Shown: in pieces, positions 5,978 through 14,577 of the stretch
Numbering within the stretch: position 1 is the first letter of the stretch
Layout: each line of letters opens with the position of its first letter
NCBI GenBank assembly: GCA_035444405.1
Contig: DAOMOP010000016.1
Location: 1 to 34,994 of the forward strand
Source: DAOMOP01 sp035444405
Lineage (GTDB): Bacteria; Pseudomonadota; Gammaproteobacteria; Burkholderiales; Rhodocyclaceae
Length of the DNA stretch: 34,994 nucleotides
Direction: 5' to 3'
The notes under the pieces: generated by a model
What the model saw: the letters and a program-made list of their open reading frames with translations, nothing else
Database searches by the model: none
What the model was told of the DNA's origin: nothing
Program-made: the position numbers and the translations under genes

Positions 5978-8302
5978 TCACCCGCCCGCAATGATCGGCA
6001 CCAGCGTCACCCGGTCCCCGTCGGCGAGCGGCGTATCGCGCTCGCCCGACAGCACGAGGCGGCCGTTGACCGCGACGTTCCACGACGTGTCGTCGAGCGC
6101 GTCGCGCGCCTCGGGCAGGCGCCGGCGCAGCGCGTCGCGCAGCGCGACGACGTTGTCGACCGGCTCGTCGATGACGAGGCGCTTGTCCGGTGCGCCCGGG
6201 AGCCGCTGCGGCAGTTCGACCTCGACCGCGAAGCCGGTCGCGACGCGCGCGAGCCGGGCGTGCCAGTCGGGCGCCGGCACGCCCTCGGCATTGAGGCCGG
6301 TCAGCGCGTAAAAGCGCGCCTTCATCGCTTCGAACTCGGCGCGGTCGATCTTCTCGCCGGCGAACGGGCCGCTGTCGATCGCCTCGTCGAACCAGCGCCG
6401 CGGCAGCGTGTCGTCCTTCGCGCGCAGGCCGAGGCGGAAGTTGAGCAGGCGCTCGAGGCCGGTGATGTTGCGGCCGATCTCGTCGAGCTCGGCGGCGTCG
6501 ACCGGCCGGCCGGTGACGGTGGCGAGCTGCGTCGCGAAGTCGCCGAGGTCGGGCAGCGTCGGCGAGTTGAACAGCTTGGTGTTGAAGCGGCACATGCCGA
6601 CCGCGTCGCCCACGGCGAAGGTGTTCTCGCAGCGGCGCACCGCGATCTCCTTGCCGTCGTAGCGGTTGGGCTGTGGCGCGACGGTGCCGCCGTAGAGCGC
6701 GGTCTTGAACGCGGCGTCGTCGTTGATGCGCGCGTTGATCTCGAGCGTGACGCGGTTCCTGAGGTGGTCCATGCCGCGCGTGGCGACCGACAGCCCGAGC
6801 GCGAAGGCCTTGAGGATGCGCGCATCGTGCGGGTCGGACTGGAACAGGCCCTTGACCGCCATGCGGTAGTCGAGCGCCTCGGGGGGGTACTTGCCGCGCG
6901 CGACCGCGCGCGCCGAGTCGGCGATGGTGTCGCCGAAGCCTTCGCGCGTCGCGGTCATGAAGAGGAGCTGCTCGACGACGTCGTAGTTGCCCCAGGACAG
7001 ATCCAGCCCGCCGGTGTCGCGCGCGTCGATGAGGCCGCGCTGCCACAGCTCCATCGCCCACGCGATCGTGCTGCCGGTCGAGGCCGAGTCGAGGCCGAGG
7101 TCGTTGAGGATGTTGTTCAGGCGCAGCACCTGCTCGGGTTCGCGGATGCCGATCAGCGGACCGAACTTGCCGACGGTGACGTACTCGGGGCCGTCGCCCT
7201 TGTCGTATTTGTCGAAACGGCCGTCGCCGCGGATGCCGTTGTAGCTGCGCGCCCTGCGGTGCTCGACGTCGGCCTGCGCCTTGTCGTAGCTGGCGTTGCC
7301 GGTGAGCCCCTTCAACGCCTCGGCGCCCCAGCCGCCCTTGCCCTCGGGCGTCATGTCGTTCTGGTTGCGGCAGTGCACCGGACACTTGAAGCAGCCGTCC
7401 ATGCCGGGCCGGTAGGGGTCGAAGTTGTCCGCGTCGAGCGTGTCGTGCCACGCGGTGGTCTGGTTGTTCAGCGTGCCGAGCGCGCCGAGCACGCGCGAGG
7501 GCTTGTACAGGAAGGGCGTGCCGACCTTCTTCAGCGCGTTGCGGATCACCGACGTCGAGGTGATCTTGCGGCCGATGACCTTGTTGTAGTCCTTGAGTTC
7601 GCGGTAGAACGGCGCCTCGTCGGGCTTGCCGTGCACCATGATCGCCTTCAGGCGCAGCGCGCCCATCTTCGCGCCGCCGCCGCCGCGCGCCCAGATCGAC
7701 TTGATGCCGCCCATGATGCCGCTGCACAGCGCCAGATGCTCGCCGGCGCGCGTGATGCGCGCGAGCGCCATGTCCTTGCGCTCGGTGCAGGCGAAGTCGC
7801 GCTCGATCGCGGCGGCCATGTCGAGGTTGTCGAGGCCGACGTAGGCGCTCGCGTCGAGGAATTCGACCGTGTCGCGGGCGATCCTGAGCAGCGTCCAGTG
7901 CGCGGCGCGCCCGTACAACACCAGGTGATCGTAACCGTGGCGCTTGACGAAGGCCGGGAAGTAGTCGCCCGCGCTCGAGTCGAGGATCGCGTCGCTGTCG
8001 GGCGAGCGGCTGGTGAAGTTGCCGCGCGTGGCCGACGGCATGTCGCCGGTCAGCGTGCCGGCGCCGAAGACGAGCGGAATCTCCGGGTCGAGCGCGTCGC
8101 GCGTCTCGTCGAGCAGGTTGTAGAGCAGGTACATGTTCGCGCCGCGCCCGCCGAGAAAGGTCTGCAGCACTTCGCGCGGCAGGTAGCGGCGGCACGTGGT
8201 CTGCGCTTCCAGGTCCACGAACAGCACCGCGCCCTGACCGCTGTATTGCGGCTCGGCATGCAGCCGCGCACACAGCCGTTCCACCTTGTTCCTGATCCCC
8301 AT
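5978..8302 (-). CDS. Tungsten-type aldehyde ferredoxin oxidoreductase with C-terminal MoaD-like domain
   Basis: This protein has 774 residues. Residues about 20-690 are an AOR-family enzyme. They include the N-terminal pterin-binding part (FLGGRGANMY at 49-58, ARGGGGAKMG at 205-214) and the [4Fe-4S] motif C304-x2-C307-x3-C311. The fourth Cys is C571 (AVGMCRF), and SVATRGMDHL is at 505-514. AORs oxidise aldehydes to acids with ferredoxin. Residues about 692-774 are an extra ubiquitin-like MoaD/ThiS domain (WNVAVNGRLV, TPLADGDRVTLVPIIAGG) ending in a free diglycine. MoaD supplies sulfur for pterin dithiolene formation, so the enzyme may carry its own cofactor-maturation partner. ATG 8302 is chosen because GGAGAG lies about 6 nt upstream; an in-frame TTG at 8335 lacks that. 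No ferredoxin or FAD subunit gene adjoins it. Confidence 0.88.
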   Translation of the reverse strand: MGIRNKVERLCARLHAEPQYSGQGAVLFVDLEAQTTCRRYLPREVLQTFLGGRGANMYLLYNLLDETRDALDPEIPLVFGAGTLTGDMPSATRGNFTSRSPDSDAILDSSAGDYFPAFVKRHGYDHLVLYGRAAHWTLLRIARDTVEFLDASAYVGLDNLDMAAAIERDFACTERKDMALARITRAGEHLALCSGIMGGIKSIWARGGGGAKMGALRLKAIMVHGKPDEAPFYRELKDYNKVIGRKITSTSVIRNALKKVGTPFLYKPSRVLGALGTLNNQTTAWHDTLDADNFDPYRPGMDGCFKCPVHCRNQNDMTPEGKGGWGAEALKGLTGNASYDKAQADVEHRRARSYNGIRGDGRFDKYDKGDGPEYVTVGKFGPLIGIREPEQVLRLNNILNDLGLDSASTGSTIAWAMELWQRGLIDARDTGGLDLSWGNYDVVEQLLFMTATREGFGDTIADSARAVARGKYPPEALDYRMAVKGLFQSDPHDARILKAFALGLSVATRGMDHLRNRVTLEINARINDDAAFKTALYGGTVAPQPNRYDGKEIAVRRCENTFAVGDAVGMCRFNTKLFNSPTLPDLGDFATQLATVTGRPVDAAELDEIGRNITGLERLLNFRLGLRAKDDTLPRRWFDEAIDSGPFAGEKIDRAEFEAMKARFYALTGLNAEGVPAPDWHARLARVATGFAVEVELPQRLPGAPDKRLVIDEPVDNVVALRDALRRRLPEARDALDDTSWNVAVNGRLVLSGERDTPLADGDRVTLVPIIAGG

Positions 8303-8334
8303 CACGTTCTCTCCGACGACGCCTCGACGGGACA

Positions 8335-8363
8335 AGTGTGATGCGTCTATTGTTGGATGTCAA
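8335..8363 (-). promoter_or_regulatory. Candidate sigma70 promoter of the AOR gene
   Basis: On the minus strand, TTGACA (8358-8363) is followed after 17 nt by CACACT (8335-8340). The -35 is perfect and the -10 is poor, as expected for an activated or tightly controlled promoter. Predicted transcription would start about 25 nt before the ATG at 8302. Confidence 0.45.
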
Positions 8364-8372
8364 TCAAACTAG

Positions 8373-8385
8373 TGGACGCCGTCCA
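8373..8385. promoter_or_regulatory. Perfect palindrome upstream of the AOR promoter (TetR-type operator candidate)
   Basis: TGGACG (8373-8378) and CGTCCA (8380-8385) form a 6-bp perfect inverted repeat with one central base, 9 nt upstream of the -35. The size and style fit TetR-family operators. No tetR gene is in the window. Confidence 0.4.
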
Positions 8386-8430
8386 ATGTTTGGCTGCTCT
8401 GCCGGGCAGCCTGCGCAGGCCGCGGGGAGT

Positions 8431-9843
8431 TCAGCGCAGCGCGACGTGACTGGACAACCAGTTCAGCACCCGCCCCGGGCGCGTGAGTGCCTCGAGAAAG
8501 CTCTGCCCCCAGAAGCGGATGTGGTTCGCCTCGATCACCGCGAGCATCTCGCGATGGCGCGCGCGCCGCTCTTCGAGCGGCATGCGCAGCGCCGTGTCGA
8601 TCGCGGTCGCCAGCGCGTCGCGGTCGTGCGGGTTGACCAGCACCGCGGCCTCGAGCTCGGCGGCGGCGCCGGCGAACTGCGACAGCACCAGCACGCCCGG
8701 GTCGTCGGCATTCTGCGCGGCGACGAACTCCTTCGCGACGAGGTTCATGCCGTCGCGCAGCGGCGTGACCAGCGCGACGCGGGCCATGCGCAGCATCACC
8801 GCGATTTCGTCGCGCTGGTAGCTGCGATTCACGTAGCGCAGCGGCACCCATGCAACACCACCGAAGCGCCCGTTGATGTGGCCGACCTTGGCGCTGACGG
8901 TGGCGTCCATGTCCATGTACTCGGGGATGTCGGCGCGGCTGGGTGGGGCGATCTGCAGATAGGTCGCGCGGCCGTGCCAGTCCGGATACTTTTCGAGAAA
9001 GCGCTCGAACGCGTCGAGCCGGTGCAGGATTCCCTTCGAGTAGTCGAGGCGGTCGACCCCGATCAGCAGGCTGCGGCCGGCCAGGCTCGCCTCGAGCTCG
9101 CGCGCGAACTCGCCGCCCTGCGCCGTGTCGGCGAGCCGGCGCAGCGCCTGCGGATCGACACCGACCGGAAACACGCCGACGCGAAAGCTGCGCCCACCGA
9201 CGCGAAAGCGCCGGCCGTCGTGCGTCGCCGCGCCGGTCACGGTGGTCAGGTAGCGGGTGAAGTTGGCCGCGTCGTTCTCGGTCTGGAAGCCGATCAGGTC
9301 GAACTCGGCCAGTGCGCCGACCACGTCCTCGTGCCGCGGCAGTGTCGTGAGCAGGTCCGGCGGCGGCATCGGGATGTGCAGGAAGAAGCCGATGCGGTTG
9401 CCGTGGCCGCGCGCGCGCAGCGCGCGTGCGAGCGGCATCAGGTGATAGTCGTGCACCCACACCACGTCGTCGGGCTCGAGCAGCGGCCCGAAGCGCTCGG
9501 CGAAGAACTCATTGACGCGCCGGTAGCCCTCGAAGTCGGCCTGGTTGAACTCGGCCAGATCGACGCGGTAGTGCAGGATCGGCCACAGCACGCGGTTCGC
9601 GAAGCCGTTGTAGTACTCCTGGAAATCGTTGGGCCGCACGTCGGTCAGGACGTAGCGCAGCCGGCCGCGCTCGACCGTCTGCAGTGCGCCCGGCTCCTCG
9701 CTGACCTTGCCGCTCCAGCCGAGCCACATGCCCTCGCGTCCGCGCATGGCGGCCTCGACGGCCACGGCGAGCCCGCCCGGCGCCGGCCGCCCTTCCGCGC
9801 TCGGCAGCGCCACCCGGTTCGAGATCACGACGAGCCGCGACAC
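8431..9843 (-). CDS. otsA: Trehalose-6-phosphate synthase
   Basis: This 470-residue GT20 glycosyltransferase joins UDP-glucose and glucose-6-phosphate into trehalose-6-phosphate in the cytoplasm. It begins SRLVVISNRVALPS. It has the N-terminal GGLAVAV loop, the HDYHLMPLARALR active-site segment, IGFFLHIPMPP, VDRLDYSKGI and the C-terminal LRDGMNLVAKEFVAAQ nucleotide-binding stretch. The start is GTG 9843 with GGGAGGAGGG directly upstream. The longer frame to 9927 would place 28 unrelated residues in front. It overlaps the end of the GH15 gene by 19 nt and is the last gene of the trehalose operon. Length and motifs are normal, so an active enzyme is expected. Confidence 0.95.
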   Translation of the reverse strand: MSRLVVISNRVALPSAEGRPAPGGLAVAVEAAMRGREGMWLGWSGKVSEEPGALQTVERGRLRYVLTDVRPNDFQEYYNGFANRVLWPILHYRVDLAEFNQADFEGYRRVNEFFAERFGPLLEPDDVVWVHDYHLMPLARALRARGHGNRIGFFLHIPMPPPDLLTTLPRHEDVVGALAEFDLIGFQTENDAANFTRYLTTVTGAATHDGRRFRVGGRSFRVGVFPVGVDPQALRRLADTAQGGEFARELEASLAGRSLLIGVDRLDYSKGILHRLDAFERFLEKYPDWHGRATYLQIAPPSRADIPEYMDMDATVSAKVGHINGRFGGVAWVPLRYVNRSYQRDEIAVMLRMARVALVTPLRDGMNLVAKEFVAAQNADDPGVLVLSQFAGAAAELEAAVLVNPHDRDALATAIDTALRMPLEERRARHREMLAVIEANHIRFWGQSFLEALTRPGRVLNWLSSHVALR

Positions 9844-11621
9844 AGGCCCTCCTCCCAGCTTTGCGACAGCTGCATGGCGGTGTTGACGAGGCCGGCCATC
9901 GAGTAGGTTTGCGGGATGTTGCCCCACATCTGGCCGGTATAGGGGTGCAGATCCTCGGCGAGCAGGCCGTAGGCGTTGCGGGCGCCGACGAGTTCCTCGT
10001 ACAGTGCACGCGCCTCGTCACGCCGGCCGATCGCGGCCAGTGCGTCGAGGTACCAGAACTTGACCACCAGGAAGGCGGTTTCGGGCACACCGAAGTCGTC
10101 GGCCGTGGCATAGCGCAGCAGATGGCCGTTGACGCTCAGTTCACGGCCGATGCAGGCCACCGTCGCGACGAAGCGCGGATCGTCGGCGGCGATGAGGCCG
10201 AGCTCGTGCATCAGCAGCACGCTGGCGTCGAGGTCGTCGTGACCGAAGGTGCCGGTGAAGCAGCCGCGACGCTCGCTCCACGCGTCGTGCAGGATGCGGC
10301 TGCGCAGCCGCGTCGCCTGGCGCGCCCAGTCGGCCGACGTCTCGCGCAGGCCCAGGCGGGCGGCGATGCGCGCGACGCGGTCGCAGGCGACCCAGCACAG
10401 CAGCGCCGAATGCGTATGCACGCGCTGGCGGCCGCGGTACTCCCAGATGCCGGCGTCCGGCTCGAAGGCAAGCTGTGCGGCGCGCGTGGCGAGCGGCTCG
10501 AGCCGGCGCAGCATGCCGGCGTCGCCGAGGACCGGCAGGCGTTCGTCGAAGAAGCTCTGCGTGACCGCGAGCACCACCGAGCCGAACACGTCGTGCTGCA
10601 CCTGCTGCGCCGCCTGGTTGCCGACGCGCACCGGCGCGTGACCGAGATAGCCGGCCAGATCGGGCTCGACGCGCTCGGTCAGGTCGAGGTCGGGCACGAC
10701 GCCGTAGAGCGGTTTCAGGTCGGCGCCGCCTGCCGCGACCGTCGCGATGAAGTCGACGTAGCGCTCCATCGTCTTGGTCGCGCCGAGGCGGTTCAGCGCC
10801 TGGATCACGAAATACGCGTCGCGCAGCCAGCAGTAGCGGTAGTCCCAGTTGCGCCGCGAGCCGGGTGCTTCGGGGATCGAGGTCGTCATCGCCGCGACGA
10901 TCGCGCCGGTCTCCTCGAAGCTGCACAGCTTGAGCGTGATCGCGGCGCGGATCACCACCTGCTGCCATTCGAACGGGATCGCCAGCGCGCGCACCCAGTC
11001 GTGCCAGTAGGCGTCGGTACGCTTCAGAAAGCCCTTGACGATCTCGTCGGCCGCGTCGTCGAGCGGCTCGTCGACGCCCATCACCAGATGCATCGGGCGC
11101 GTGAGTGCGAAGGGTGTCTCGCGCAGGACGTAGGACAGCGGCGCGTCGGTGGTGAGCCGGATCGTCTCGGCGCCGCCGACGTAGCGGATGTGGTTGGAGC
11201 CGGCGATCGCGCGGCAGGGCTTGCCGTAGCCGTGGGTCGGGCGCATGCGCAGCGTGATGCGCGGCACGCCGCACACGGGCTCGATCAGCCGGCACAGCTG
11301 CGCGGGACGGAAGTTGCGGCCGTACAGGCGAAAACGCGGGGCGAAATCGGTGATGCGCACCGTGTTGCCGGCGCCATCGGTCAGCGTCGTGCTGAGGATG
11401 GCGCTGTTGCGCAGATAGCCCGAATGGCTGTCGCTCATGCCGTCGAGCACGCAGTCGGCGAAACCCTTCTCCTCGTCGCCGGCGAGCAGGCGCGAGAACA
11501 CCGGGTCGCCGTCGAAATTCGGATAGCACCACCATACGATGCGGGCCTGCGGATTGACCAGTGCGGCGACGCGGCAGTTGCCGATCAGGCCGAGCTCGAG
11601 GGCGCCGTGGCGGCCGTTCAT
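9825..11621 (-). CDS. Glycoside hydrolase family 15 protein (glucoamylase/trehalase-like)
   Basis: This 598-residue protein starts MNGRHGALELGLIGNCRVAA. The N-terminal beta-sandwich (WWCYPNFDGDPVFSRLLAGD) is followed by the alpha/alpha-barrel catalytic region with RNWDYRYCWLRDA, HTHSALLCWVACDR and PQTYSMAGLVNTAM, characteristic of bacterial GH15. Family members hydrolyse alpha-glucosidic bonds, and several bacterial ones act as trehalases. The open frame runs back to 12548, but ATG 11621 overlaps the otsB stop by four bases (ATGA), and upstream residues are an off-frame shadow of otsB. Being between otsB and otsA is a common arrangement in proteobacteria. It may tune trehalose levels or process glucans feeding it; the precise substrate is open. 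Confidence 0.92.
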   Translation of the reverse strand: MNGRHGALELGLIGNCRVAALVNPQARIVWWCYPNFDGDPVFSRLLAGDEEKGFADCVLDGMSDSHSGYLRNSAILSTTLTDGAGNTVRITDFAPRFRLYGRNFRPAQLCRLIEPVCGVPRITLRMRPTHGYGKPCRAIAGSNHIRYVGGAETIRLTTDAPLSYVLRETPFALTRPMHLVMGVDEPLDDAADEIVKGFLKRTDAYWHDWVRALAIPFEWQQVVIRAAITLKLCSFEETGAIVAAMTTSIPEAPGSRRNWDYRYCWLRDAYFVIQALNRLGATKTMERYVDFIATVAAGGADLKPLYGVVPDLDLTERVEPDLAGYLGHAPVRVGNQAAQQVQHDVFGSVVLAVTQSFFDERLPVLGDAGMLRRLEPLATRAAQLAFEPDAGIWEYRGRQRVHTHSALLCWVACDRVARIAARLGLRETSADWARQATRLRSRILHDAWSERRGCFTGTFGHDDLDASVLLMHELGLIAADDPRFVATVACIGRELSVNGHLLRYATADDFGVPETAFLVVKFWYLDALAAIGRRDEARALYEELVGARNAYGLLAEDLHPYTGQMWGNIPQTYSMAGLVNTAMQLSQSWEEGLCRGSS

Positions 11622-12436
11622 CGTGCCTGCGCCGCGGCGACGAGCGCGGCCCGCACCGCCGCCGCGTCGTCGAAGACCGCCCGTGCCCCGGGCATCGGCC
11701 GCCCGACCGCCAGCGCCAGGCCGCCGAGCTGCGGCATCAGCGCGAGGGCGGGCTCGTCGGTGACGTCGTCGCCGATGAACACCGGCGTACGGCCGGCGAA
11801 CGGCGGCGCCGCGACGAAGCGCTGCACCGCCCGGGCCTTGTCGCCGTCGGTGCCGACGACTTCGAACACCATCTTGCCGGGCAGTACGCGCAAGCCGGTC
11901 GCTGCCGGGGTGGCGAGCAACGCGGCGATCGAAGCGGCGAGCGGCTGGCGGGCGGCGGCCGCGCCGCGATAGTGCAGCGCCACGCTGCAAGCCTTGTCCT
12001 CGACCAGCACGCCGGGGTGGCGGTCGGCCAGCGCGACCAGCTGCGCGCGCAGGGCCGCGTCGATCGTTGCCGTACGCGCGATCGCATCGTCGGCGCGCAG
12101 CCGCCATTCGGTCCCGTGCGCGCCGGCAGCCGGCAGGCGAAGCGGGGCGAAGAGCCGATCGAGCACCGCGATCGGCCGCCCGCTGACCAGCGCGAGCGCT
12201 CCGTCCAGGCGCGCATGCAGGCGCGCCAGCGCATTGCGCAGCGCGGTCGGGACGACCACGGCGTCGGGTGTTGCGGCGATGTCGAGCAAGGTGCCATCGA
12301 CGTCCAGCAGCAAGGCGCTGGCGTGCGCGCGACGACACAGCCGTTCGGTCAGCAGTGCCGCCGCCGGCGTCCGAATGCCCGCATCGCTGCGGCCGTGCGT
12401 GGGGCCGTTGCGTGCCTGCAGGTTCGGTCGAGACAT
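11618..12436 (-). CDS. otsB: Trehalose-6-phosphate phosphatase
   Basis: This 272-residue HAD-superfamily phosphatase completes trehalose synthesis by removing phosphate from trehalose-6-phosphate. Motif I is LLLDVDGTLLDI, motif II lies in ALVSGR, and the late motif FIGDDVTDEPAL binds Mg2+. The GTEWRL and KACSVALHYR stretches belong to the cap region. Start ATG 12436 has AGGA about 8 nt upstream. In-frame ATGs at 12457 and 12514 are less likely, because a possible extended -10 (TGCTATTCT, hexamer at 12505-12510) would put the transcript start near 12498. It is first in the otsB-GH15-otsA operon, which normally answers osmotic or desiccation stress. Confidence 0.92.
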   Translation of the reverse strand: MSRPNLQARNGPTHGRSDAGIRTPAAALLTERLCRRAHASALLLDVDGTLLDIAATPDAVVVPTALRNALARLHARLDGALALVSGRPIAVLDRLFAPLRLPAAGAHGTEWRLRADDAIARTATIDAALRAQLVALADRHPGVLVEDKACSVALHYRGAAAARQPLAASIAALLATPAATGLRVLPGKMVFEVVGTDGDKARAVQRFVAAPPFAGRTPVFIGDDVTDEPALALMPQLGGLALAVGRPMPGARAVFDDAAAVRAALVAAAQAR

Positions 12437-12587
12437 GAACAATCCTGGCGTCGCCATGCTCGCCGCCCGGATCGTGCGGCGGCGATCGGGAGCAATGCCC
12501 GCAAAGAATAGCACAGCGCGTTCGGCGATCGGCCGGCTCCCCGCGCAAGGCGCGGCGACACCGGCGCGGCGGGCGCCGGCGTCCGGC

Positions 12588-13049
12588 CTAGCGCTGCTCC
12601 GGGAAGATCCGCTTCAACAGGTGCACGAGCGTCGCGCGCTCGTCCTCGGACAGGTGGGCGACCAGGCGGCGTTCGTGGTCGGCCACCAGGCGCTTGAGCT
12701 TCTTCAGCAGCTCGCCGCCGGCGTCCGTCAGCACGAGCGCATTGGAGCGCCGGTCGTTTTCGGCCGGGCGGCGCTCGACCAGCCCGCGCCGTTCGAGATT
12801 GTCGATCACCGACACCACCGTCGAGCGGTCCAGATGGGCCGCGCGTGCGAGCTCGCTCTGCTTCAGACCCGGGTTGGCCTCGATGATGACGAGCACGCCG
12901 AACAGGCCGGGCGTCACGTCGAAATCGCCCAGCGTATCGGCGAAGTCGCGGAACATCGCCACCTGCGCGAGACGCAGCTGGTAGCCGGTGAGCGCGGGCA
13001 GAATGCCGAAATCGAGGCGGCGTTCTTCGGTTTTCTTCTTGCGGGTCAT
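12588..13049 (-). CDS. MarR-family transcriptional regulator
   Basis: This 153-residue winged-helix regulator starts MTRKKKTEERRLDFGILPAL. It has the MarR core VTPGLFGVLVIIEANPGLKQ, the recognition helix in ARAAHLDRSTVVSVIDNLER, the wing motif AENDRRSNALVLT and a C-terminal dimer helix. MarR proteins bind short palindromes and release on small phenolic or other ligands. ATG 13049 is chosen over ATG 13070 and GTG 13094; none has a strong ribosome site, so the N-terminus is uncertain by up to 15 residues. It stands between the trehalose operon (151-nt gap) and the diguanylate cyclase (124-nt gap) on the same strand. Its target is unknown; aromatic-acid sensing is plausible but unsupported. Confidence 0.88.
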   Translation of the reverse strand: MTRKKKTEERRLDFGILPALTGYQLRLAQVAMFRDFADTLGDFDVTPGLFGVLVIIEANPGLKQSELARAAHLDRSTVVSVIDNLERRGLVERRPAENDRRSNALVLTDAGGELLKKLKRLVADHERRLVAHLSEDERATLVHLLKRIFPEQR

Positions 13050-13173
13050 GGATTTCGCAGGCGATGCCATCGGCCATGCCGTCGTTGTGGCCACGGGATG
13101 CTACCGCAGAACGGCGCGCGGCCATACCCTTGTCTTCGTCGATCGCCCGCGCCGTCGCCGGCATGACCGCGGA

Positions 13174-14415
13174 TCATTGCTTGGCGGTGTTTGTCGGATC
13201 GCCGTCCGCGGCCGCCGTCGGCGCCCGGTCCGCTTGCGGGACGGCAGGGTCGCCGGCGAGCTCGACGCGGTTGCGGCCGTTCTGCTTGGCGCGATAGAGG
13301 GCCGCGTCCGCGCGCGCGAGCAGCGTGTGGCTGCCGCGGTCGGACGGCTCGAACATCGCCACGCCGATGCTGACGGTGTAGTGCAGCGGCCCGTCGTCGC
13401 GTGGGAGCGGGTCGGCGGCGACGGTCCGGCACAGGCGCTCGGCAAAAACGCGCGCACCGTGTGCGGGCGTGTCGACGAGCACGATGACGAACTCCTCGCC
13501 GCCGAGACGGCCGGCGAAATCGATGCGCCGCAAGTGCGTCCGGATCAGCGCGGCGAAGTGCTCGAGCACGGCGTCGCCGGCGGCGTGGCCGTAGCGGTCG
13601 TTGACGCGCTTGAAGTGGTCGAGGTCGAGCATCAGCAGTGCGCCGGGCTGCCGTGAGCGCTGAAAGCGCGCGAGCTCCTGGTCGATGTGCGCCAGCAGGC
13701 TGTGGCGGTTGGCAAGGCCGGTCAGCGCGTCGGTCGTGGCCAGGCGCTCCAGCTCCTGTTCGCGTCTGCGTCGTTCGGTGACGTCCTGGAACACCACCAC
13801 CGCTCCGTTGCGCTCGCCGTCCTCTTCGGTCGGCGCGATCGTCAGCGTGACCGGAAAGCGGCTGCCGTCGGTACGCCAGAACCACTCGGTGTCGACGCGT
13901 CGGCCGATGCCGTCGGCGAGCGTCTGACGAATCGGACAGTCCTGTGGCGGGTAGGCGCGCCCGTCCGGGCGGTGGTGGTGGAAGAGCGCGTGCTGGTCGA
14001 CACCGAGCACTTCCGCCTCGGTCAGGCCGAGCATCCGCAGCGCGGCACGGTTCATGAAGATGCCGCGGCCGGCGCGATCGACGCCATAGACGCCTTCGCC
14101 GACGGCCATCAGCAGCTGCTCGTTGCGCCGCGCGAGCCGCGCGAGCGCCTGCTGCGCCTGTTGCTCGGCGGCGACCGCCGCTTCGATGCAGGCGTTCATG
14201 TGGCGTCGCGTGCACCACAGCAGCCCCAGCAGCAGGCTCTGCAGCACGGCGTAGGCGATCACGACGGCGACCAGGCGACGCTGCGCCTCCGCCCCGGGCG
14301 GGTGTGGATCGAGCAGCACGAGCAGCGCGAACACCAGCGCCAGCACGGCGCTCGTGGCGAGGCCGACGGCGACGAAGTGACGTTCCAGCAGGGGGGTGGT
14401 GCGGCACGTTGCCAT
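13174..14415 (-). CDS. Membrane-anchored PAS-GGDEF diguanylate cyclase
   Basis: This 413-residue protein has two transmembrane helices (about 14-36 and 48-68), a short coiled segment and a PAS domain (about 97-215, ending FQDVTERRRREQELERL). A GGDEF domain follows (about 228-385). The active site is GGEEF at 305-309. R296-x2-D299 sits five residues before it, a complete inhibitory I-site, so product feedback is expected. It makes c-di-GMP from two GTP. The TMs nearly abut, so sensing is probably cytoplasmic through PAS. ATG 14415 is the natural start; its ribosome site is weak. The transcript leader of about 155 nt holds a GEMM-like riboswitch, implying control by c-di-GMP at the RNA level as well. 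Confidence 0.92.
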   Translation of the reverse strand: MATCRTTPLLERHFVAVGLATSAVLALVFALLVLLDPHPPGAEAQRRLVAVVIAYAVLQSLLLGLLWCTRRHMNACIEAAVAAEQQAQQALARLARRNEQLLMAVGEGVYGVDRAGRGIFMNRAALRMLGLTEAEVLGVDQHALFHHHRPDGRAYPPQDCPIRQTLADGIGRRVDTEWFWRTDGSRFPVTLTIAPTEEDGERNGAVVVFQDVTERRRREQELERLATTDALTGLANRHSLLAHIDQELARFQRSRQPGALLMLDLDHFKRVNDRYGHAAGDAVLEHFAALIRTHLRRIDFAGRLGGEEFVIVLVDTPAHGARVFAERLCRTVAADPLPRDDGPLHYTVSIGVAMFEPSDRGSHTLLARADAALYRAKQNGRNRVELAGDPAVPQADRAPTAAADGDPTNTAKQ

Positions 14416-14481
14416 GGCGATGCAGTCGGATTCGTGGACGACGACCGCGGCCGCCGCGCCCGTGGCGGCGACCGTTCACCT

Positions 14482-14565
14482 GGCAGTCCCGCACTCGTCG
14501 GGCGGCGACGCCGCCCCTTAGACCGGGATTTTGCGATCCCGCCTTTCGTGCGGGGTAGCCTTTTT
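14482..14565 (-). promoter_or_regulatory. Candidate c-di-GMP-I (GEMM) riboswitch
   Basis: Read on the minus strand, the leader has in order: GGCTACC; a stem CCCGC/GCGGG capped by a GAAA tetraloop; CGCAAA; CCGGTCTAAGG; a second hairpin GGGCGGC-GTC-GCCGCCC; then AGTGCGGGACTGCC, whose GCC can pair with the opening GGC. This follows the order of GEMM-I RNAs, where a GAAA-capped P2, the conserved ACGCAAAGCC, CCGGCCTAA and a terminal strand like GTAGCGGGGTTACC occur. It starts a few nucleotides after the predicted transcript start and ends 67 nt before the ATG of a diguanylate cyclase. Deviations (TCGCAAAAT for ACGCAAAGC) mean it could be a variant. Downstream, GCCGCC/GGCGGC can form an expression-platform hairpin. 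Confidence 0.7.
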
Positions 14566-14577
14566 CAGGACCACGGG

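Noticed and set aside
8303..8335. TTG start at 8335 for the AOR
   Set aside because: It would make GGAGAG, a good ribosome site for ATG 8302, part of the coding sequence, and it lies in the predicted -10.
5816..8341. 841-residue plus-strand frame opposite the AOR gene
   Set aside because: Its composition (runs of R, A, V, D, E, H) is the usual antisense of a high-GC gene; the AOR on the other strand has clear motifs.
9825..12548. A single 907-residue reading frame covering GH15 and a long Arg-rich N-terminus
   Set aside because: The first 309 residues are an off-frame shadow of otsB; GH15 homology starts at ATG 11621, which overlaps the otsB stop.
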